NCBI GenBank assembly: GCA_965213575.1
Contig: CBDBZN010000013.1
Coordinates: forward strand, 1-64,000
Direction of reading: 5' to 3'
DNA length: 64,000 bases
From: JAUHXS01 sp965213575
GTDB lineage: Bacteria > Bacteroidota > Bacteroidia > Chitinophagales > JAUHXS01
The notes under the pieces were generated by a model. That model worked only from the letters and a program-made list of their open reading frames with translations. It made no database searches and was not told the origin of the DNA. A program made the position numbers and the translations under genes. Of the stretch, positions 30,301 through 40,443 are shown piece by piece (the first letter of the stretch is position 1; the number at the start of each line of letters is the position of its first letter).

Positions 30301-32066
30301 AATATGTCTATTTAAATGGGAATATCTTGAGCAATAGGCGTTCATTGGCAGCCAAAGGTTATTATAAAATAATTTATGAGGGAGAAGACAGCTTCAATCT
30401 TAAAGCCACATCAAAACACACGCCTATAGCATTCATTCAAGAATATTTTCCTTCTATCAGTGATTTGCAGGGCGAAGCGTCAATTGATGTTGCATTAGTT
30501 GGTACTATTAGGCAACCCGTTATTACCGGCCAGGCGTTACTACATGATATAAGCACAAAAGTAAATTATCTGCAGGTTAATTATTTCATCCCGAATGGTA
30601 AAATACTATTTAAGAAAAATAATCTTCATCTTGATCAACTGGAAGTATTTGACCCCGATGGGAATTTAGCCTATTTAAGTGGCGATATTAATCACAATTA
30701 TTTAACTGATTTTAGTTATGATGTGAATATTGCGAGTTCAAGGTTTTTATTTCTTAACACCACCGCTAAAGATAACAGTAGCTATTATGGAAAAGTTTAT
30801 GCCGGCTTAGATAATAAAGCCAGACTAATTGGAGATGCTAAGTATTCAATCATAGATATAAAAGCTACTACTGATAAAGGAACTTCTATTTTTATTCCAA
30901 TTAATGAGAGTACCGATATAGGAGAATACGATTTTATAGAATTCGCTTATATAGATACAGTGGAAGAAAAGGTTGAAGATGTTAAAAGTGCAAAGACGTT
31001 TATCTTAGATATGAAATTAAATATTACTCCTGAAGCTGAAGGGGAAATTATTTTTGATCAGCAGGCAGGGGATGTGATTAGGGCAAGAGGCCGGGGAAAT
31101 ATAAGTATGTCCATCAATACTAATGGCACATTTAATATTTTTGGAACATATATCATCGAGCGAGGAAACTATTTATTTACGCTTAAAGGCCCTGTGGAAG
31201 GTATTTATGTGCTTAATAAAAGATTCACAATCGAAAGTGGCAGTAAGATCAATTGGTCCGGTTCTCCTTATGATGCTACTATAGACGTAGATGCTTTATA
31301 TCGTTTGAGAGCAAGCTTGCCAGATAGAAAATCTTATCGAGTAGCAACTGACGTTATATTAAATTTGAGAGGATCTTTACTGAGTCCGAATGTTTCTTTT
31401 AACGTACGTACTGCCGGTTCTGAAAATGCCTCTTTATCTGAACCTATTTTAGAAAGGATAAAAAGAGATGAAGTAGAGTTAAATAGGCAAGTATTTGGAT
31501 TGTTAGTTATGAATAGATTTCTTCCTAGCCAATTTGGCAGCACAGATGCCATTAACAGCAGCAGATCGACCAGTGTGAGTGAATTTGTATCTAGGGAGTT
31601 AAGTATTTTAGCTTCCAAAATCTCTAAGGATATAGATTTTAACTTTAATTTATATACCTACGACCTAAACTCAGGAGATGTGCCTGTAGATCCTGATGTC
31701 GATCCAACTACTAAGCAACAAGAATTACAATTAGGTGTAAGTAAGCGATTTTTAGATGATCGTTTAACTATTGATGTAGGCGGTAACGTGGGACTGAATC
31801 AAGATGATGCAGGAATTATTCAAGACGATAACAGTGCAGGAAATGTTAGCGGTGATTTTAATATTGAATACAGCCTCACACCTGATGGCAGGTTAAAAGT
31901 CAAAGCATTTAGAAAAAATGCGTATGATATTTTTGTAGAACGCAATCAAAATAAAACGGGTGTAGGATTTTTTTATCGAAAAAGTTTTGACCGATTAAGT
32001 GAACTCTGGAAAGGTTTTAGGAGTGATAAGCAACAGCCAAATGAAGAGAAAGAAGAAATCCCCTAG
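27394..32066 (+). CDS. tamB: Translocation/assembly module TamB-like (two frameshifts)
   Basis: Three overlapping frames join to about 1,556 residues if one base is removed near 28039-28047 and one C at 29057 (giving DIVSDGSLKQKLFNG). It begins with a TTG at 27394 and an N-terminal membrane anchor (LIALLVLFFILLSIVGLF). The body is a very long series of repetitive beta-strands of the DUF490/AsmA-like type, with TPIAFIQEYFPSISDLQGEA and the C-terminal DUF490 core. The last third includes LRASLPDRKSYRVATDVILN, SLLSPNVSFNV, GLLVMNRFLPSQF and a strand-rich end. The family forms a periplasm-spanning bridge moving lipids or outer membrane proteins between membranes; the Bacteroidota version is less studied. 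The gene is divergent from tsaD. Confidence 0.87.
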
Positions 32067-32071
32067 ACTGG

Positions 32072-32400
32072 CTATTTTTTGAGCTTTTTTTCTGTTAAAG
32101 GAAAAATTAATATAACTCCTACTATCATAATAATTATAGAAGCTATTAGGCTTGCTTTTTTGGAGAATAATATATAGGAAAAAATCTGAATGATCATCAC
32201 TGATAATGCAATATAAATCATCAAAATAGAGCTATATCGATTAGCCATGTCCCATGATTGTTGGTCTTTCATAGAAGCTTTAGTCCGGTAGCCATACAAA
32301 TGGTTGATGTGTTTAGGAGGAAATAATTTAAATAAAATGGCAAGGGTTAACAATAGGGGGCAATCATAAAATGTATGACTAGTTCCAAATATACATTCAT
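32072..32400 (-). CDS. SdpI-family membrane protein (one frameshift)
   Basis: Uncorrected, the frame begins at a TTG at 32353. If one G is added to the five at 32356-32360 (plus strand) the frame reaches an ATG at 32400 and starts MNVYLELVIHFMIAPLLLTL, overlapping the previous stop as ATGA; this gives 109 residues. The middle contains the SdpI/YhfL-type signature HINHLYGYRTKASMKDQQSW, followed by two further membrane helices (YSSILMIYIALSVMIIQIFS and IASIIIMIVGVILIF). SdpI-like proteins in Bacillus give immunity to a killing factor; in Bacteroidota they are mostly uncharacterised. It converges with tamB with five bases between them. The signature is sure; the start is not. Confidence 0.7.
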
Positions 32401-32765
32401 TCTGCCAATTTAGATCGACGCCTGTTTTTGATGAAGTGACTGATATATCTTACCAATGAAATGACTGCCCCTAAAGCTATTAAAATAAAGATCCATGATT
32501 TTCTAGAACCATCAAAGCCTTTATCAATCAACATACCAATTGCCATTGCACCAACTAATGCGGTTAGAAGAACTACGATATGATAGATAATTTTATTTTC
32601 CTTTTTTAAGCCTGGCGTGAGTATGAGCAATAATCCTCCAAAGCCTGCGGGAATAAGAGCAGTAAATTGCCAATCCCCTTGTTCCGCATATCTTGCTATT
32701 AGGCCCCATAAACCTAACAGCACTAGTAAAATAGCAAATATTAAATTAGTTCTGTAGGGTTTCAT
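32397..32765 (-). CDS. Small four-helix membrane protein, unknown function
   Basis: 122 residues with four predicted membrane segments (LIFAILLVLLGLWGLIA, FTALIPAGFGGLLLILTPGL, IIYHIVVLLTALVGAMAIGM, WIFILIALGAVISLVRYI) and a basic C-terminus (IKNRRRSK). I recognise no named family. Its stop overlaps the corrected SdpI-like start (ATGA), and the TerB-like gene precedes it by 13 bases, so these three minus-strand genes look like one operon. Confidence 0.65.
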   Translation of the reverse strand: MKPYRTNLIFAILLVLLGLWGLIARYAEQGDWQFTALIPAGFGGLLLILTPGLKKENKIIYHIVVLLTALVGAMAIGMLIDKGFDGSRKSWIFILIALGAVISLVRYISHFIKNRRRSKLAE

Positions 32766-32778
32766 AAATATCTATTAT

Positions 32779-33169
32779 TTATCTTTTTGTTTTTATACGC
32801 TCTAAGTCTTTTTGAAAACGGTCTATATAAGCTTGCTCATCTTTTGTAATAGGTGGTGTAGCGGATGCAACCTTGGTAATAACCTTTAGGTATAAATTTT
32901 CAAATGTAGTATCTAAATGGCTTATATTTTCTTTTACTCCTTTAATAGCCCACTCATAAGCTGTATCTGCAGAAGGATGATCCTTGTCTAAAATTTTAAA
33001 TATAATCTCTGATATATCAAAATCAGCTTCTGCATTGTGATTTTGAATTTCTTCAGTAACAATTTCATGAAGCATTCTTTTTTTCTTCATGTTGTATTTC
33101 TCCATCAGCCATAGCAACAGCATAAGCTAATTCTCCGAGGGAGAAATAAAGATTCTCTATACTATCCAT
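32779..33169 (-). CDS. TerB-like domain protein (one frameshift)
   Basis: The longest simple reading frame hides the true N-terminus. From an ATG at 33167-33169, one frame encodes MDSIENLYFSLGELAYAVAM then ADGEIQHEEK. It joins the downstream frame (MLHEIVTEEIQNHNAEADFD) if one T of the seven at 33078-33084 is removed, giving 129 residues. LAYAVAMADGEIQHEEKRML is the first metal-binding helix region of TerB-like proteins (ADGxIxxEE). The family includes tellurite-resistance TerB and many Bacteroidota proteins of unknown function; there is no other ter gene here. It is the first gene of the run with the four-helix and SdpI-like genes. Confidence 0.68.
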
Positions 33170-33747
33170 TTTATAAGTTTGAGTAAAGTTAATGATTTAA
33201 TTTTTATAGTAAAATTTACTAATTCAAATATCATGCTAGAAAATATTAAGTAAAATAGGAGAGTGATATGATTTTTAAAGATTTACATTTAGTAAAATAA
33301 CAAATTTTATATAATATGATTTTTTACTAAATATGTACTAAATTTTATTATTATTTATAGCTAATATTATTAGTTTAAATATATTAACTTTCTATAAATT
33401 AATACGTTAAAATTAAAAACTAAAGTTAACTTATTATGGTATGCATTTTTATCGTAAATTATTTATGTTAAACTATTTATTGAATATTAATAACTTTATA
33501 TAATTCTTGTAAGTTGCTTTTAAATAAGTAATTACTATTAATTTGATTTAAATAACTTGTAATTTGGTATCTTTTTAAGGGTATTTTGATCATTTAAGCT
33601 TTTTAAAAAATTAACATTTATAAGCAATAAGTATCCATACTTATTGGCTGTTATTCTTATTAGTAATATTTTCATCTATCGTATAATTATTCATTTGCTA
33701 TTTAAAATTTCGTAATTTTGTGTCCTTAAAATAGAGGGGTAAATTTT
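33170..33747. other. Long AT-rich intergenic region between TerB-like gene and lepA
   Basis: 578 bases, strikingly AT-rich, with no credible reading frame, RNA gene or long repeat. It must hold the promoters of the divergent TerB-like run and lepA. A consensus-like minus-7 element is present just before lepA. Otherwise I see nothing in it. Confidence 0.6.
33713..33720 (+). promoter_or_regulatory. Candidate Bacteroidota minus-7 element for lepA
   Basis: TAATTTTG matches the Bacteroidota minus-7 consensus TAnnTTTG exactly, 27 bases before the lepA ATG. The nearest TTG (33695-33697) is only 15 bases upstream, less than the usual 19-21, so the minus-33 element is not convincing. Confidence 0.4.
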
Positions 33748-35535
33748 ATGGATAACATCCGAAATTTCTGCATCATTGCACATATTGATCACGGGAAAAG
33801 CACTTTGGCTGATAGGCTGTTAGATACAACTAAAACTATCACAGACCGGCAAAAGCAAAATCAGGTGTTGGATGATATGGATATCGAACGCGAACGCGGC
33901 ATTACTATTAAGAGTCATGCTATCCAAATGGATTATGTCTATGAAGGTAAAAAGTATGTATTAAACCTTATAGATACCCCCGGGCATGTTGATTTTTCTT
34001 ATGAAGTGTCCAGAGCAATCGCTGCTTGTGAAGGAGCTTTGTTATTAGTTGATGCTACTCAAGGCATCCAAGCTCAAACAATTTCTAACCTTTATTTGGC
34101 AATGGAACATGATCACGAGATTATTCCCGTGATCAACAAAATTGATATGGATGGGGCTATGATCGAGGAAACTACTGATCAAATCGTTGATCTGATTGGT
34201 TGCAATCGTGAAGATGTGATTCCGGCGAGCGGCAAGACCGGCCAGGGAGTGGATGAAATTCTTAGTGCAATCATTAATCGCATCCCGCATCCGGTAGGGG
34301 ACCCTGAAGCTCCTTTGCAGGCGATGATTTTCGATTCTGTTTTCAATGCTTATAGAGGTGTTATTGCTTATTTCAGGATCATGAATGGCACTTTGAGAAA
34401 AAATGACCAGATCAAGTTTTTTCATACTAAAAAAGAATATAATGCCGATGAAGTAGGAATCCTTAGGTTGACTATGGAACCTAGAAATATAGTAAACACA
34501 GGTGATGTAGGATATATAATAACAGGAGTAAAAGAATCTAAAGAAATTAAGGTAGGAGATACCATTACATTAAAAAATAATCCAACTGATAAGGGGATTC
34601 AAGGTTTTGAAGACGTGAAACCTATGGTATTTGCAGGTGTATACCCAATTGATAGTGCCGATTATGAAGATTTAAGAGACTCTATAGAAAAGCTTCAGTT
34701 AAATGATGCATCATTGGTTTATGAACCGGAAACTTCAGTAGCGTTAGGCTTTGGATTTAGATGTGGCTTTCTAGGGATGTTGCATTTGGAGATAATTCAG
34801 GAACGATTAGAACGTGAATATGATATGTCGGTGATCACTACGGTTCCTAACGTATCATATAATATATATACTACTAAAGGAGAGATGGTTGTTGTCAATA
34901 ATCCTTCAGAGTTTCCTGATCCTTCCACCTTAGATAAAGTCGAGGAGCCATACATACGAGCCCAAATTATTTCTAAGCCTGATTATATCGGTTCTATCAT
35001 GAAATTATGTATGGATAAGCGTGGCGAGCTGACCAATCAGGTTTATCTTACTCCTTCCAGGGTAGAGTTGACTTTTGAAATGCCTTTAGCAGAGATAGTT
35101 TTTGATTTTTACGATATGTTAAAATCTATCTCAAAAGGATATGCTTCCTTTGATTATTATCCTATAGGATATAAGACTTCTGAATTGGTTAAATTAGATA
35201 TAAAACTTAATGGCGATAATGTTGATGCGCTATCCTCATTAATACACCGTGCTAAAGCTTATGATTTTGGGAAAAGAATCTGCTCTAAATTAAAAGAACT
35301 ATTGCCCAGACAGCAGTTTGCCATAGCTATACAAGCAGCAATTGGCGCAAAAGTTGTCTCGAGAGAAACTATTAGTGCTTTAAGAAAAGACGTAACTGCT
35401 AAATGCTACGGTGGTGATATTACCAGAAAAAGAAAACTATTGGAAAAACAGAAAAAAGGTAAAAAACGTATGAAGCAGATTGGCAATGTGGAAGTACCCC
35501 AATCTGCCTTTTTAGCAGTTTTAAAACTGGATTAA
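33748..35535 (+). CDS. lepA: Elongation factor 4 (LepA)
   Basis: 595 residues, full length. The G domain has AHIDHGKSTLADRLLD (P-loop), DIERERGITIKSHAI (switch I region), DTPGHVDF (G3) and NKIDMDGA (G4). Domain II and the EF-G-like domains follow, with GFRCGFLGMLHLEI, and the LepA-specific C-terminal domain ends near GNVEVPQSAFLAVLKLD. LepA is a translational GTPase that binds the ribosome and affects initiation and back-translocation under stress. It has a 578-base upstream region of its own, suggesting separate transcription. The gene is intact. Confidence 0.97.
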   Translation: MDNIRNFCIIAHIDHGKSTLADRLLDTTKTITDRQKQNQVLDDMDIERERGITIKSHAIQMDYVYEGKKYVLNLIDTPGHVDFSYEVSRAIAACEGALLLVDATQGIQAQTISNLYLAMEHDHEIIPVINKIDMDGAMIEETTDQIVDLIGCNREDVIPASGKTGQGVDEILSAIINRIPHPVGDPEAPLQAMIFDSVFNAYRGVIAYFRIMNGTLRKNDQIKFFHTKKEYNADEVGILRLTMEPRNIVNTGDVGYIITGVKESKEIKVGDTITLKNNPTDKGIQGFEDVKPMVFAGVYPIDSADYEDLRDSIEKLQLNDASLVYEPETSVALGFGFRCGFLGMLHLEIIQERLEREYDMSVITTVPNVSYNIYTTKGEMVVVNNPSEFPDPSTLDKVEEPYIRAQIISKPDYIGSIMKLCMDKRGELTNQVYLTPSRVELTFEMPLAEIVFDFYDMLKSISKGYASFDYYPIGYKTSELVKLDIKLNGDNVDALSSLIHRAKAYDFGKRICSKLKELLPRQQFAIAIQAAIGAKVVSRETISALRKDVTAKCYGGDITRKRKLLEKQKKGKKRMKQIGNVEVPQSAFLAVLKLD

Positions 35536-35565
35536 TGCAGGAATAGTAGGTTGCCTCATTTCAGA

Positions 35566-35584
35566 AATTTTCTACAAGAAAATT
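35566..35584. terminator. Weak hairpin between convergent lepA and S9 fusion gene
   Basis: A perfect 8-bp stem, AATTTTCT (35566-35573) and AGAAAATT (35577-35584), with a three-base loop in the 111-base gap between two convergent stops. There is no long T run, so its use as a terminator is uncertain. Confidence 0.4.
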
Positions 35585-35646
35585 ATTTAAAACCTCTATA
35601 AGTGTACAACAAAATTATTTATTAGCTTCAATTTAAATTTCATCGT

Positions 35647-38600
35647 TCAATCTATCTCCAACAAATCCAATATAAAAGCATAGATATACGCCAGTTCACT
35701 ATAACTGCTAAATCTTCCGGAAGCTCCGGAATGACCTGAGTTCATATCTGTTTTTAATAGAATAGGATTATCACTAGTATTATGGGTTCTTAACTTTGCT
35801 ACCATCTTGGCAGGTTCCCAGTAGCCTACTTGTGAATCATTAAAAGCAGTTGTGAAAAGCATTGCCGGATAGTCTTGCTTTTTGATATTATCATATGGTG
35901 AGTAAGATTTTATATAATTATACACTTCTTTATCATTAGGATTGCCCCATTCCTCATACTCTCCGGTAGTCAGCGGAAGAGATTCATCCATCATAGTATT
36001 TACTACATCTACAAAAGGAACATTCAAAATGATAGCTTTAAAAAGGTTAGGACGTTCATTTGCAACGACACCCATTAGTAAGCCGCCTGCACTACCACCC
36101 ATAGCTACCATTTTCTCTGAGTTAGTATATTTTTCGTCGATAAGATGTTCTGCACATGCAATAAAATCGTTAAAGGTGTTTTTCTTATTTAGTTTCTTTC
36201 CTTGATTGTACCATTCTTTTCCCATATCTGCTCCACCTCTTACTTGTGCTATGGCATAGACAAATCCTCGATCTAACAGACTTAAACGAGCTGTCGAAAA
36301 AGAGGGGCTTTGAATATCACCATATGCTCCATAAGCTGTTAGTAGTAATTTATTGTCTCCTCTTTTTTTGACGCCTTTTTTAGCGATTAGTATAATAGGT
36401 ATTTTAGTTCCATCCTCTGCAGTTGCCCATATTCTTTCCGAGCGATATAGTTTAGGATTAAAATATCCCTGAATAGTATCTTGTTTTATAGCAGTCTTTT
36501 CTTTGGTAACCATATTGTAGTCATAGATAGTAAGAGGAGTTGTAAATGACGAATAACCAAAGCGAAGTGTGTTGGTATCGAAATCCGGATTGTCATCAAT
36601 GGATGCAGTATATAAATCTTCATCAAAATCTATGTAGTGAGCCGACATGTCACTTTTATTATAAATTTTGAGCTTATAAATCGCTTTTTCTAGCTCATTT
36701 GTTACAATGTAATTATCAAATATCTCAAAATTAACTAGATACCTTTTTTTATCATGAGGAATAACTTCTTTCCAGTTTTGAAATGAAGGATTATCAATAG
36801 TTGTTTCCATCAATTTAAAGTTTTCTGCGTCATCATTGGTCATGATATAAAATTTGTCTTTATAATGAGTAGCCGAGTATTCATGGCCCTTTTTTCGAGG
36901 TTCAATTATTTGAAGATTAGCTAATGGGCTATCAGCAGGTAAAAACCATTGTTCAGAAGTACTTTTACTATTAGCATATAAGTAGATATATTGATCAGAT
37001 TTCGACCGACTTAATCCGACACTAAATCGATTGTCTTTTTCCTCATATATCAGTTTTGGCTTCTTATTAGAGTTTAATACATATCGCCAAACACGATAAC
37101 TTCTTTTACTGGAATCTTCACTGGTGTAGAAAATGGTCTTGTTATCATTTGCCCACGTTATACCACCAAGATTTTCTAGCGTATCAGAAAGTGCCTTATT
37201 AGTAAACATATTTTTAAAATAATAGGTATATTCATTATTACCTAATGTATCAATAGCATAAGCTATTATACTGTCATCAGGACTAATTTGCAAGCCTCCT
37301 ATACTATAGTAACTATGACCTTTTGCTAACTTGTTTACATCAAAAATTATTTCTTCCGAGGCGTTTAAAGATTTTTTTCGACATACCTTATAATAAATAT
37401 CTCCTTCTTCATAGCGGATATAATAATAGTATTTGTGAATTTTTAGAGGTAGACTCTCATAATCAGGTTTAGCTCTATTGAGCATTTCGTCATATAATTG
37501 ACGCTTCTTAAATCGTAAAGGAATCATATAGTTCTTGGTGTAGTCGTTTTCTGCATACAGATGTTGCCAAACCAAGGTGTCTGTTCTGTTTTGTAGCCAG
37601 TAATAAGGATCCTCTCTTTTTTCACCAAATGAGGTATGTGTATACTCGATTTTTTTAGCTATTGGAGCAAGTAAAGAATCGTTTTTAACATATTTATTTT
37701 TAAATTGATGTTTTAAAGATGCTTGTTTCTCTAGGTCTTTTGTTATTTCTTCTTCAAGTTGCGTAGGAACTAATTGATTGTAGTTTTCCCAAAAATCTTC
37801 ATTGTATTCAAAAGGGAAATCAAATAAAAAAACTCCTTGTGGGTAGTGTGAATTTTTATCATAAAATAATGAATCGGATGAAAATTTTTCGATGTTCTCA
37901 GTTTCAACTTTATGTACTACTAGATCCATTTCTGTTTCATACGGAATAATTTTATTGGTCAACCCATCTGTAAATCGAGTATCCGTTTTGATTTTTATAT
38001 GGGAAATATACCACTTGTCATTTATTTGTTGATAATCTATTTCTACTGATTCAAAACCCGCTTTTTCTTCGCTAACTACTTTTTTTAATTTATTAGGATT
38101 TCTTTTTTTAGGGTTTCCCACAAACTCTGTAACTCCACCCCATGTGTCAGCATTATAAGTTGGATCAAGTTGTTCTATTTTTATTTTAATGATTACAAGT
38201 GTTTCAGTATTTATAAAATATGTTTTTTTATATGTTCGATTATTACTTAACGGTTTTTTATTTTCACATGAGATTATATAAACTGATTGATTGTTATAAG
38301 TTGTAATATCATCAATGTTATATATTTCATTTTTATAGTTATATCTACTGGTAATCGATTTTGCAGTCGTTGCCTTTACAAAATCCCCCATAACAATTCT
38401 TAAAGGACCACCTTCAATTCTTGTATTATGTCTTTCAGCTTGGTAATCATTACTGGATCTAACCGCTAACAATTTTATTTGATCATCACCATGACGTAAT
38501 GACATCATCATAGGAATCTCTAGTGTTAACCCATCTTCAAAGCTGCCATCACTACGATACGTCCAGTTCATAGGGGTAAAGTCTTGGTCTTTTTCCGCAT

Positions 38601-39348
38601 AAGAATTTAAAAGGAAAATACAGGCCGCGTCAGCATACTTTACATATTTTCCATGCTGCTTTACTATTTCCTTATAATATGCATGCAAATAAAATGGCTC
38701 CGTTGGATAATTTTCTGACTTTTTAAGCAATGCTTGTTGTACTATTTCTCTTGCATCTTTGGGTGCTACTGCCACTTCTTTCAAATCAATGGTTGCAGGT
38801 TGTAATTTAATAATGATATTCTCATTCTTTAGGTCTTCAATATTGGCGGAGTAGTTTTGATAACCCATAGATGATATATTGATGGACTTATCGGCATATT
38901 TTTTATTAAAATGAAATGCAAACTTTCCTTCTAAGTTGGTCACGTTCCCAATGGAGGTGTTTTGCAACTGGATATTGGCATAGGGAATACCTTCTCCCGT
39001 TTTACTGTCTATGACTTGCCCACTTAGTGTTATGAAATTGCTTTCTGTCGAAAGTCGCAATGCAATTTGATCATTAATCAATTTATATTCAATTCCAAAT
39101 CCACTAAAAATTTTATTTAAAACATCCCTTAGTGGAACATTTCTAGCTTCAAAAGAAAGTTTTTGAGACAGAGGTAGGGCAGAGTTGCTGTAAGTGAAAT
39201 TTACATCATGCTTTCTCTGGAAGTAGTTCAGTACTTCTTCAAGTGACTGATTTTTGAAGTTGACCGTTACATTTTGGTCTAAGTTGGTGGCCATTGCAAA
39301 TGAGATATAGGCAATTATGAATACTTTAAATATTACTAGATTTTTCAT
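35647..39348 (-). CDS. STN / carboxypeptidase-regulatory / S9A prolyl-oligopeptidase fusion protein
   Basis: 1233 residues in a single uninterrupted frame. Order: signal peptide (to about residue 20); an STN (secretin/TonB N-terminal) domain at about 25-93 (SLEEVLNYFQRKHDVNFTYS); a carboxypeptidase-regulatory-like beta domain at about 106-190 (LSGQVIDSKTGEGIPYANI, SIGNVTNLEGKFAF); a Bacteroidota-type middle region of unknown function at about 195-545; then a complete S9A oligopeptidase from about 560. The propeller entry is IAKKIEYTHTSFGEKREDPYYWL. The catalytic part has MGGSAGGLLMG with Ser1086, NDSQVGYWEPAK with Asp1171 and NSGHSGASGRF with His1206, so the triad is present. STN-bearing genes next to FecI/FecR usually encode TonB receptors; here the plug and barrel are absent and a peptidase stands in their place. 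Periplasmic or surface location is inferred from the signal peptide. Confidence 0.9.
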   Translation of the reverse strand: MKNLVIFKVFIIAYISFAMATNLDQNVTVNFKNQSLEEVLNYFQRKHDVNFTYSNSALPLSQKLSFEARNVPLRDVLNKIFSGFGIEYKLINDQIALRLSTESNFITLSGQVIDSKTGEGIPYANIQLQNTSIGNVTNLEGKFAFHFNKKYADKSINISSMGYQNYSANIEDLKNENIIIKLQPATIDLKEVAVAPKDAREIVQQALLKKSENYPTEPFYLHAYYKEIVKQHGKYVKYADAACIFLLNSYAEKDQDFTPMNWTYRSDGSFEDGLTLEIPMMMSLRHGDDQIKLLAVRSSNDYQAERHNTRIEGGPLRIVMGDFVKATTAKSITSRYNYKNEIYNIDDITTYNNQSVYIISCENKKPLSNNRTYKKTYFINTETLVIIKIKIEQLDPTYNADTWGGVTEFVGNPKKRNPNKLKKVVSEEKAGFESVEIDYQQINDKWYISHIKIKTDTRFTDGLTNKIIPYETEMDLVVHKVETENIEKFSSDSLFYDKNSHYPQGVFLFDFPFEYNEDFWENYNQLVPTQLEEEITKDLEKQASLKHQFKNKYVKNDSLLAPIAKKIEYTHTSFGEKREDPYYWLQNRTDTLVWQHLYAENDYTKNYMIPLRFKKRQLYDEMLNRAKPDYESLPLKIHKYYYYIRYEEGDIYYKVCRKKSLNASEEIIFDVNKLAKGHSYYSIGGLQISPDDSIIAYAIDTLGNNEYTYYFKNMFTNKALSDTLENLGGITWANDNKTIFYTSEDSSKRSYRVWRYVLNSNKKPKLIYEEKDNRFSVGLSRSKSDQYIYLYANSKSTSEQWFLPADSPLANLQIIEPRKKGHEYSATHYKDKFYIMTNDDAENFKLMETTIDNPSFQNWKEVIPHDKKRYLVNFEIFDNYIVTNELEKAIYKLKIYNKSDMSAHYIDFDEDLYTASIDDNPDFDTNTLRFGYSSFTTPLTIYDYNMVTKEKTAIKQDTIQGYFNPKLYRSERIWATAEDGTKIPIILIAKKGVKKRGDNKLLLTAYGAYGDIQSPSFSTARLSLLDRGFVYAIAQVRGGADMGKEWYNQGKKLNKKNTFNDFIACAEHLIDEKYTNSEKMVAMGGSAGGLLMGVVANERPNLFKAIILNVPFVDVVNTMMDESLPLTTGEYEEWGNPNDKEVYNYIKSYSPYDNIKKQDYPAMLFTTAFNDSQVGYWEPAKMVAKLRTHNTSDNPILLKTDMNSGHSGASGRFSSYSELAYIYAFILDLLEID

Positions 39349-39370
39349 ATTGATTAGGTGTTATTAATAG

Positions 39371-40354
39371 TTAGTTGATCTGGTAAGTGTTTCCATTTTT
39401 TTGATATGTGATGCCCATTGTAAATGACATAGCATCAAGTATTTCTTCTGCTTCAGGATCAGAAAAGTTGCCGGTAAAAGTCTGGTTGGAGTATGTCGAA
39501 TTTTTTATTTCAATCTTATTGTCAAAATATTCATTGAGGGTAGCTACAACATAGGATATAGAATCTCTCTCGAAAACGAGATTTTTAGTTTGCCACGCTC
39601 GGAAATTAGCATTCTTGTTAACTTCTCGATGCATGATATGTTTTTGCTTTTGTAAAGTTCCCTTTAAGCCTGGAGTAAGAATAGCTATCGGGGTTTGTTT
39701 ACGCGTGGCATCTGAAAAGGCTACCTTTCCGGTAACTACTGATACCTCTACCGTTTCTTTATCTGGGTGTGCAGTTACTGTGAAAGACGTACCTAAAACT
39801 TCTACTTTGCCACCTTGCCCAAATATTTGAAACGGTTTGGCTTCGTTTCGTTTAACATCAAAAAAAGCTTCTCCGGTTAAGTATACAATTCGTTTGGCGA
39901 AGACTGGGTCATAAGTGATGGAACTGCTCTTGTTTAACCATATCACAGTACTATCCGGCATCAAATGTTCAATGACTGATACATCTGCTTGAATAGTAAC
40001 TGAGTTAGAATCATTATTTAATAAAAAATTGATAAAGAAACCAAGTCCAATTAATAATACAAGTCCGGCTGCAATTCTATAGCTCCATTGAACGAAAGTA
40101 AGGGTTGAGCGTTTTGTATCATTAATTTCTGTTTCGTGATCACTTATTTTTTGTTGTATTTGCTGCCAACCGGCTTTAATATTTGGTTCGTATATTTCCT
40201 CTTGTTGATCGGTAATTTCCCAAAGTTGAGCTATCTCTTGAAAGCGTTTTTCATTTTCTGTACTTACTGCTCGCCATGCTGTTAATTTATAAGTCTCATC
40301 AGAAGTAGCTGTGCCGGATAAAAATTTGCTAATTATTTCACTATAAGTTTCCAT
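39371..40354 (-). CDS. FecR-family anti-sigma factor
   Basis: 327 residues. It starts with a short cytoplasmic domain (EIISKFLSGTATSDETYKLT), the sigma-binding part. One membrane segment follows at about 90-110 (IAAGLVLLIGLGFFINFLL), then a periplasmic FecR domain with VIWLNKSSSITYDP.. and LTGEAFFDVKRNEAKPFQIF, and a C-terminal DUF4974-like region (FERDSISYVVATLNEYFDNK, FTGNFSDPEAEEILDAMSF), itself STN-related. It is 22 bases upstream of the STN-peptidase fusion and follows the ECF sigma gene by 89 bases. By analogy with FecR it should receive a signal from the STN domain and control the sigma factor; that is family knowledge plus position. Confidence 0.92.
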   Translation of the reverse strand: METYSEIISKFLSGTATSDETYKLTAWRAVSTENEKRFQEIAQLWEITDQQEEIYEPNIKAGWQQIQQKISDHETEINDTKRSTLTFVQWSYRIAAGLVLLIGLGFFINFLLNNDSNSVTIQADVSVIEHLMPDSTVIWLNKSSSITYDPVFAKRIVYLTGEAFFDVKRNEAKPFQIFGQGGKVEVLGTSFTVTAHPDKETVEVSVVTGKVAFSDATRKQTPIAILTPGLKGTLQKQKHIMHREVNKNANFRAWQTKNLVFERDSISYVVATLNEYFDNKIEIKNSTYSNQTFTGNFSDPEAEEILDAMSFTMGITYQKNGNTYQIN

Positions 40355-40443
40355 CTATATGTAATTTTGGGTAAACATTTTGACTGCCCTCTATTATATA
40401 GATGCAGAAAAGTGGAAGTACCCCTATAGAGAAGTGAAAAAAA

